A stretch of DNA of 64,000 nucleotides, taken from assembly GCA_002794785.1 (NCBI GenBank), contig NBBA01000005.1, positions 620,001 through 684,000 of the forward strand. The letters run 5' to 3'. A program made the translations under genes and the position numbers. The notes under the pieces are model-generated. The model made no database searches, was not told the origin of the DNA, and worked only from the letters and a program-made list of their open reading frames with translations. Positions 57,333 to 64,000 of this stretch are shown piece by piece; position 1 is the first letter of the stretch, and each line of letters opens with the position of its first letter. Source of the DNA: Coniferiporia sulphurascens. Taxonomy: Eukaryota > Basidiomycota > Agaricomycetes > Hymenochaetales > Hymenochaetaceae.

Positions 57333-57701
57333 ATGTCTGGCCTCCTCGAATACTTTACTCCCTCCGAGGAAACGAAGGTAAGCTGGCCTTAAGGGTGTTA
57401 TCCTTTCTTACTTGGATCTCAATATTTATCTGCCTTTTCCATAGGAGCGTCTTTCCAAGACCATCGACATTGGTCACGTACGTCTCGGTGCTGGCTTTGT
57501 CTTCCTTCAATGGGACCTCTAACCTTTCCTATTTCTTTTCTTATAGACTGTTCTTCAGTATGGGTGGATACCGTTCATCATCTACGTTGGTTATACTCGT
57601 AGCAACCCGCAGCCGTCACTCATCAAGTGCGTGTGCACGACTCTTCATGTTTTCCTCACCATACTGACACGATCCACAGGCTGCTGAGTCCATTAGCATA
57701 G
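57333..57701 (+). CDS. TOM7: Mitochondrial outer membrane translocase subunit Tom7
   Basis: Four exons (57333-57377, 57445-57477, 57547-57626, 57680-57701) give 59 residues. The sequence has SEETKERLSKTIDIG, a single transmembrane helix around YGWIPFIIYVGYTRS, and the conserved tail NPQPSLIKLLSPLA. Tom7 is a small tail-type subunit that modulates assembly of the TOM protein-import complex. The short exons explain why no single long open frame marks this gene. Confidence 0.93.
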
Positions 57702-58160
57702 AGGACTTCGCTCTCTTTTATCACGCATTACATGCATGTACACGTATATCCGACTTCAAAAGTTTTAATTTGACTGCGCTTTCCCCCCAACTCTAATTTA
57801 TTCGGGCGGTTCGATTCCATGACATGATACTTTTCAAGTTCAGTGGCAAACTTTAGGGTGAGTTTTGCAAAGTCTCCCGTCCCCCCTTTTTTATCACCGT
57901 TTCAACTATGATTCAAATTTGCGTGGTTGTACCTTTGGTACCCAATCGACGTTCGTTTACCCGAACGTCCAAGCCTTCATTAACCGCTCGACGACGCTGG
58001 TTTCGTTGGCTTGTTGAAGTGAGGATCTCTAAGGCCAGATATGAGTTTTCCCTATATTTCCTTTGAGTAACTCCAAATACAACGACGAGCACGAAATAAC
58101 GAACATTACTATTTCTACAGGACTACCTTAAAATTATACAGAAAAATACGCTCAATGACA
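57702..58160. other. Convergent 3' region between TOM7 and the RING gene
   Basis: No gene seen. It holds the 3' ends of two genes pointing towards each other. Confidence 0.5.
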
Positions 58161-59652
58161 TTACATGTAGACTCTGCGTAAGTCTGTTGCAGCCGTAATT
58201 CGTTTGCAAATGGGACACAATTTCGTGGATCCTAGACATCGAAGCCAACATTCCCGGCAACAGGTATGCCAGCAACCTGTCGATACGGTAGGTTCGTTGT
58301 ATGGGTCTAGACAAATTCTGCAAAGGGACGAAGTTGATGAGGATACTCGCATGGCTTCCTGTAATGTAAATTTATGTGAGCTATAAGTGTGACAGAAAAT
58401 ATAGAAAGACGTACAAGCTGCTTGATTTTGTCCTCCAAGGCAGTAACGAGCTTGACAGCATTCCCACTCTTTCGCGCAGCAACGATGGCTTGGTTCATGC
58501 GATCGGTTTCGCCCACACCCATGACCTGCTCTATCTCCGCACGCACACCATCCAAATTCGGGGAGATCACTCTCCGAGTTATCACCTTGCCCTCAGTTAC
58601 CAGGTCTCTGAGAGTCCTCCCCTCGTCATCATCGTCTTCGCCATCTGTAGCGGTGGGATCGTGCGGTAGAAATGACGGGTCCATGACATCTCGTTCCGTG
58701 AATTGAGCGGTACCGAATTCATCATCTCCGTCCACATCCACCTCTTCCTCGACGTCCAGCTGCGTACGGTCGCGAATGTGGATTCCCATCCCTCTCAGTC
58801 CATTCACGTTGTTCAGATGTATTCGGGTTTCGCCGTCTACGTCGATTTCGCTCCATGGATCGACCATTATCAAGCCGTCCCGTTCCCGCCTTTCACGCTC
58901 CTCCGCTTCAGCTTGCAGCCGACTTGCATTCGCGACGCAAGAGTTTACATGCGCATCAACAACATCCTCGTCCCCCCGCACCACCGTTAAACACACAGGA
59001 CACGTTAATTCGTTTCCTATCATTAAAGGTGAAGGTCGATCGTCGTCCTGAGTGATAATTTCCTTCAGCCTGACGTTCCGGATTTTGCGGTTGCGTTGCA
59101 GCAATTTAAGAGTCTTCTCGATCTGCTCGACGGTGTTCATTTCTCGCCCGCCTTTTGGGTTGATACTTCTCCGAGCCTTAAGAGCTGCGCCACGCCGGCT
59201 TGTACTTGGTCTATACAATCATTCAGGGCCTGTTGCAATATGATATGTACGGCTTGCATACTTACCCAGAATCCGGGTCCACGGTCACCACCGACGGCCC
59301 TACACCCCTCAAAATCTCATCTACACGGTTCATCTCCAGGTCCGCGTGCGCTCCTAGGAGGCGTAACGGTATCTTCTCGTTGCACACGGGACATTCTCTC
59401 GTTTCTGCTCTCTTTGCTGTTAAAAAATATACATGTTAGCTGCGAATTTCTGGTAACAGTGCCTAGTTGCTACGTACATCTTTTCGGTTTAGGCTTTTCT
59501 TCTGGTGGCGGGGACAGTGACGAGCTCCCAGCCCTGCTTGGTGTGTCTTCCGGTTCAGTTCGGGCACGTTTCTTCCCCCTGCACGTGAGAAGTCAGAAAT
59601 GTATGTCTTCAAAGCAGCTCAACGCATTTACGAACTTCTCGCGCCGCAGCAT
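58161..59652 (-). CDS. RNF220-type RING E3 ubiquitin ligase
   Basis: Read from Met at 59652 (MLRREK) through a short first exon, an exon with a basic Ser/Pro-rich stretch (KKRARTEPEDTPSRAG), a first zinc finger (CPVCNEKIPLRLLGAH), a basic segment (ALKARRSINPKGG), the helix EQIEKTLKLLQRNRKIRN, a second finger (CPVCLTVVRGDEDVVDAHVNSC), an acidic Asp/Glu-rich middle and the C-terminal RING (CRICLDPYNEPTVSTGCWHTCCRECW..CPICK), ending RRVYM at 58161. The order of fingers, middle domain and RING matches the RNF220 family of E3 ligases. Substrate unknown. The intron before PSTSRRG must use the AG after a TAG triplet at about 59217; the first exon is about 17 nt and its donor is uncertain. Confidence 0.88.
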
Positions 59653-60149
59653 ACCCAGGTTTCAATTAAAATACGTGTGAATAGTCGGAGCCCGACGACA
59701 CGATATATTTGCTAGCGTGGCTGCCGACGGCGGGCACGTCGGGGGGATGGATGGCTTAGACGACGAGCGGATGTCTTCCACGCGGAACGAGCCGCCATCG
59801 TGCCAAATTAGGCTCGGCGCGTCCCGGGCTGGAAACATACATGTACCCGGCTTCGGCTTTGGCTATTTTGTAATAATATATATTTGCTGCATCGAAGGTT
59901 GAGGAGCTAGAAATAGCTGTTTAATAAAAGAACTAAGGCCCAGGACAGGCTCGTTTTGATTGTACATTCGATTTAATAACATCCCAAGTTTAATTTCGGG
60001 AAGCCAAGGATGAGGTCATCGGCTATACCGGCCAACTGTGACCGGTCGGGAGCGGCGGTCCTTGTGAAATCGTTGTCCGCATTTCGTCCGTCGCAGCCAG
60101 GTTTATCAATTCCCTGCGGCGAACAACTCCTGCCAGGGTACTCTCGAAA
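59653..60149. other. Intergenic, divergent promoters of the RING gene and AFG1
   Basis: About 500 nt with no coding region recognised. Confidence 0.5.
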
Positions 60150-62196
60150 ATGAACGTCCAATTGCCCTATCGGCTGGCACGTTTCCATCGTGCGCAACGA
60201 CTCCTTAGATCAAGCCCATCACGGATCCCTGCGCAGCGTTCGAAATTCGTTCATCGGTGTCGTGAATACTCTCTAGAGTCCGCGACGGCGGAAGCACCCG
60301 GAAAGGACATTACCCACGGCGTCGGAGCGGCCAAGCCAGCGGTGAATATTTTCGCTGAACAGTGTGCGCGAACTGATTGAATTGCCTGAAGTAATCTAAT
60401 ACCTTACTCAACGAACTTCCCTTGAAATTCTACATACAGCACGAGAGACACCGCGCTCTCAATATCACAAACTCGTAGCATCGGGTGCATTAAGGAAGGA
60501 TGACCACCAGGAGGAGATCATAGGAAGGCTACAAGCGCTGCACGAGCAGCTGGAAAGCTACGAGCAGCCCCCTGTTCTGGAGGCGAAACAAGCATCTTCG
60601 CTGGTGTGTACTTAAATCCTTGCGATATTCAGTGAGCACTAATGACACGTCATATCAGCTCTCTCGTTTATTCCCGAAAGCAGAGTCCGAACCTACCGCC
60701 GGTCCTGCGGTCGATGTCCCCCAAGGTCTTTACCTTTACGGAGACGTTGGTACTGGAAAATCCATGCTTATGGATCTGTTCTATGAGACACTCCCACCGC
60801 GAGTCAAGAAGAAGCGGAGAGTGCACTTCCATGCATTTATGATCGACGTACACAAACGAGTGCATGCCGTCAAGGCGTCGCTTGGCGCATCTGGAGGAGA
60901 CCCCATAGCACCTGTTGCGAGGGATTTGGCGAGAGAGGCGTCCGTGCTATGTTTTGACGAGTTTCAAGTACCACACTCTTCTACCATCTGAATCTTATAC
61001 ATGCTGATAATTGGTGGCGTATAGGTAACAGATATTGTCGATGCCATGATCCTGCGTCGTCTGCTAGAGACGTTACTTAACAACGGGGTGGTCTTCGTGA
61101 TGACTTCAAAGTAAGTTTCTGGTTGACTTGTACAGGTACAAAATCGTTCCTAACGAGCGCCCAGCCGACACCCAGACGAGCTTTACAAGAATGGAATACA
61201 ACGCTCGAGTTTCATCCCCTGTATTGAGCTCTTGAAATCTCAGCTCGGTGTCATCAATTTAGACTCAGAGACGGGTAGGCACCTGCCTACAACTTAGCAC
61301 TAACACCCAACTCACCCCTAAAAGACTATCGACGCATACCCCGCGCGCTTTCGAACGTCTATCTGCACCCACTCACACCTGAGAACGAGGGAGAAATTAA
61401 CAAGATATTCACCGCCATCGCGACACGAGATGGGGACGGGATATCTAACGACCGTCGATTGAAGATCTGGGGCCGTGCGCTGCACATCCCAGAGTGCAGC
61501 AGTCACGTAGCCAAGTTTACTTTCGACGAGCTTTGCGGGCATCCGTTAAGTGCAGCTGACTATCTAGAAGTGACTAAGACGTTCCATACAGTCTTTGTGA
61601 CGGACGTGCCGAAGATGAACTTGGGGCAGAAGGATAAGGTGCGTTTCAAGGTCGTATCGGGTACTTGGGAGTCGAGATCTAATGAAAGACCTATTTTTAG
61701 GCTCGACGGTTCATCACATTCATAGATGGTGCGTTATTACTTACTCATGAAAGAAGTTTTGGCTGCTGAGCTTCTAATTCTCAAGCTTGTTACGAGAGCC
61801 GAGTATGCAAATGCACTTACATATCCCATTTTTAAATGGAGAGCTGACGAGTTTCTTTTAGACGAAACTTTTTACCACCTCGGAAGTACCCATCTTCCAA
61901 ATCTTCTCCGACGACAGTGAAGGCACCAAGTCGATGTCGGACCATCAACGGAGTGTCATGGATGATCTAGTGCGTATTATTCATTCATTCATGTCCACTT
62001 TCGGGAAAGAAGGAAAGAGACTGAGCTCCGTCTAACTGTTCGCTGTGATTTTCGGAAACAGGGTATCCCAGACTCGTCGGTCGGTACGAGCTCGATGTTC
62101 ACGGGCGAGGAGGAGGTCTTTGCATTTGCGCGCTGCTGCTCGCGGCTGGTGCAAATGGGCAGCAAGGAGTGGGCAGAAACCGCAGGACAGGAGTAG
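60150..62196 (+). CDS. AFG1: Mitochondrial AFG1-family ATPase (LACE1-like)
   Basis: Ten exons (60150-60363, 60440-60603, 60659-60967, 61025-61110, 61165-61274, 61325-61638, 61701-61728, 61786-61802, 61862-61969, 62062-62196) give 494 residues in phase. The basic N-terminus ([20 protein letters not shown]) looks like a mitochondrial presequence. Walker A GDVGTGKS is near residue 154, Walker B VLCFDEFQ near 222, then the sensor [14 protein letters not shown], and the late motifs [14 protein letters not shown] and [15 protein letters not shown]. The family assists quality control and degradation of mitochondrial proteins, including cytochrome oxidase subunits. Exon 8 is only 17 nt and encodes ACYESR, which family members conserve. 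Confidence 0.94.
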
Positions 62197-62651
62197 ATGG
62201 ATTTTAGATAATTTCGTTGCATCATCTACAGCAGTAACTTATCACATGTGTAATTTCTTGGTTATGGGAATTATGGATGATCATTCTAACGATTTGATTT
62301 TCTCTCTGTCTGTGCACCGAGGAATTGAGAGAGTGAGTCCATGATACCAAATGTGGGTCCTCCTTTCCCTTCGGGGACATTAATATTAACAGCTTCATTA
62401 TCCATTGGAGTACAACGTCAGACCTATGTATATTGATTCTAAAGCTGGCAGCGAAGTGCGTACATTAGTTCCTGATTGTGTTAAATTATTACAACAGTCA
62501 ATTTAGTTCCATTCCGGACAAATGCACCAATACCGACTCCACGTATTAGAAATTAAGATTATTGTATAAGAAGACGCCAGTTCGAAGGTATCTTGTATGG
62601 TCATCGGAAGAGTTCAGTGGGCAGGCAGAATAGGTATAGGAAGAAAAGTAA
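62197..62651. other. Convergent 3' region
   Basis: No gene seen between the end of AFG1 and the end of the minus-strand gene. Confidence 0.5.
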
Positions 62652-63410
62652 CTAAGGCCTTAGGCCAGATGGCCAGAGTCCAGGTTCAGCAATGGTGCGC
62701 TTCTCAGTGCATCCCAAGCATGAGCTATTTCCAGTCGCGCACGAGCGGAAGACGTGCTCCCAGTAGCGCGTCTCTCCGTACCTGCAGTAAACACAAATCG
62801 TCGAGGAGTCTGGCTTTTGCAGGTACGAGCGCAAGATGCGCGGTATTCCCCGACTCAGCGCGACGTTGCTTAAAGCGATGTCGCCCTTCCAACGCAGGTA
62901 ATCGCGTACAAGGGGTGTATCTGGCAAGACGTTGTACAGCGACGGAGAGACCCAGAAGGCCCAAACATGCTCGGTGTCGTCGATCATGTGAACCCTCCAG
63001 AAGGTAATGTCCATAAACGAAGACGCCGTCTGCGGGGATGTAAGATGACTATAAGTTTTGTTGTAGTGACAGTAATTTCTTACTCTCAGTGGACAGATCT
63101 GGCTTTTCGTATGAATATTTACGTGTGGGCCGCTCTTTACGACAGCCAATTTCCAGCCTTGACCATCGATATTCGCCCAAACAATTTCTCTCGGCTGTAA
63201 ATGTCAACTTGGTAAAACAGAAGAATGAGAGAGGGCTGGACTCACCCTGAGGTAATGCAGCGGATCGTCTCCAAATTTTCCCGCTAATTTGGGGGAGGAA
63301 AATGAATAGTCTGTAGGAGAAGAGGCCCTAGAAAGAGCAGAGGAGATGCTCGAAAATGATGAAGAGATCGGCGACGGCGGGGTAGACTGGAGGGATGTGG
63401 ACTTGTACAT
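62652..63410 (-). CDS. Hypothetical protein, unrecognised
   Basis: Three exons are suggested on the minus strand. The first (Met at 63410, MYKSTSLQSTPPSPISSSF) is Ser/Pro-rich, ending DPLHYLR with a GTGAGT donor near 63242. The second encodes REIVWANIDGQGWKLAVVKS..SQICPLR and ends in GTAAGA. The third (about 63030-62652) encodes DITFWRVHMIDDTEHVWAFW, LVRDYLRWKGDIALSNV and a Cys-rich tail with CVYCRYG and CATGNSSCLGC. No family is recognised. An upstream exon beginning MFDRIRAVSLNRWRL (near 63974, GTGAGT donor) might belong to it or to another gene. Confidence 0.5.
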
Positions 63411-64000
63411 TCTGGAGGTAACTACAACAAGATGATGGCAGTACAAAATTCGTCAGGGGTTTTGTTGGCAGAATGAAATGAACAACTGGTTGGAGTCGGG
63501 CGCGAGAGAGGCTGACGGGCACATGAACATCCTCCTTCTTATATCGTATAGGTGTGGCCTCCGTGGCTGGCAGTGGTCCGTGGCTCGAGGTGTCCCATTG
63601 TCCCTTTTGGAAATTGTTGATTATCACCTTATCGGTTTTGAAGGTGGCTGACGGTCCTAGTACTCGAATTCCTCCAGGACGTCCGTCACCCGTTGAAACG
63701 GGTAGTTCCCATCCCGGAAGATGCCTTACTACGCTGTTCCAACATCGCAGGATTTACTTTAAACGTTGCACGGCCCTTTCGCCGTTAATGCAGCTATGGA
63801 GAGAAACGGGTGAGTCCAGGAGGATACCAAACGAGCCTCAGACCGACCCGCGGCGGTGCTAGTTGGTGGCGGTGCATCGTATTCACAAAGACATACAAGT
63901 ACTCACGGCCGCTTTAAGACAAAGCAGGCCAGCCGCCAGCGGTTGAGAGAAACAGCACGGATACGATCGAACATGCGATTTGGGGGGGAATGCTTGGTGC
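63411..64000. other. Right edge, possible unassigned minus-strand exon
   Basis: The minus strand near 63974-63906 reads MFDRIRAVSLNRWRLACFVLK before a GTGAGT donor. This might be a first exon. Otherwise nothing is supported. Confidence 0.3.

Noticed and set aside
57800..57830. GGTTCGATTCC-like tRNA T-arm
   Set aside because: No matching acceptor, D or anticodon arms upstream.

Overview
The window looks like nuclear DNA of a mushroom-forming basidiomycete (Agaricomycetes). Nearly every gene is cut by introns of about 45-70 nt with GT-AG ends, and the gene content fits: a polyporopepsin-type aspartic protease, a tandem family of DUF6533 multi-pass membrane proteins (a family typical of Agaricomycetes), a GH125 mannosidase, and ordinary eukaryotic housekeeping genes. 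All protein identifications come from reading the translated sequence; no search was run.

Left flank (1-9120): the 5' part of a secreted aspartic protease (-), an endonuclease/exonuclease/phosphatase-fold enzyme (+), a complete 15-exon GH125 alpha-1,6-mannosidase (+), the complex I LYR subunit NDUFB9 (+), and a decayed unrecognised coding region (-).

Centre (9121-46600): a tandem array of DUF6533 genes, all on the plus strand. Five copies look complete (A-E). A sixth (F) is split by a Copia element, and at least five decayed fragments lie between them. A block of about 3.6 kb holding fragment, gene and fragment is present twice (9121-12765 and from 21426). The array has been heavily invaded by LTR retrotransposons. 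Copia1 (12766-21387, target duplication CATTT) carries nested insertions. Copia2 (39325-45570, target duplication TTTTC) sits inside an exon of gene F. A roughly 560-bp LTR family ('LTR1') has eight full or partial copies. Two fragments of an unidentified gag-bearing element ('X') and several solo LTRs are also present. Several insertions can be proved from 5-bp target duplications and from paralogous empty sites.

Right flank (46844-63410): two tandem copies of a fungal cystathionine gamma-synthase-like gene (one apparently intact, one with a premature stop), then a compact housekeeping cluster: eIF3f (-) and TOM7 (+) sharing a 116-bp divergent promoter, an RNF220-type RING E3 ligase (-), the mitochondrial AFG1 ATPase (+) and an unrecognised gene (-).

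The most notable points are: a conserved candidate 2-nt exon in all six main DUF6533 genes; 13-, 16- and 17-nt micro-exons in unrelated genes; an identical 13-nt primer-binding site in both Copia elements that matches the anticodon arm of initiator tRNA-Met (half-tRNA priming, as in Drosophila copia); LTRs with non-TG/CA ends defined by target duplications; and a strong CpG-decay signature in the transposons.
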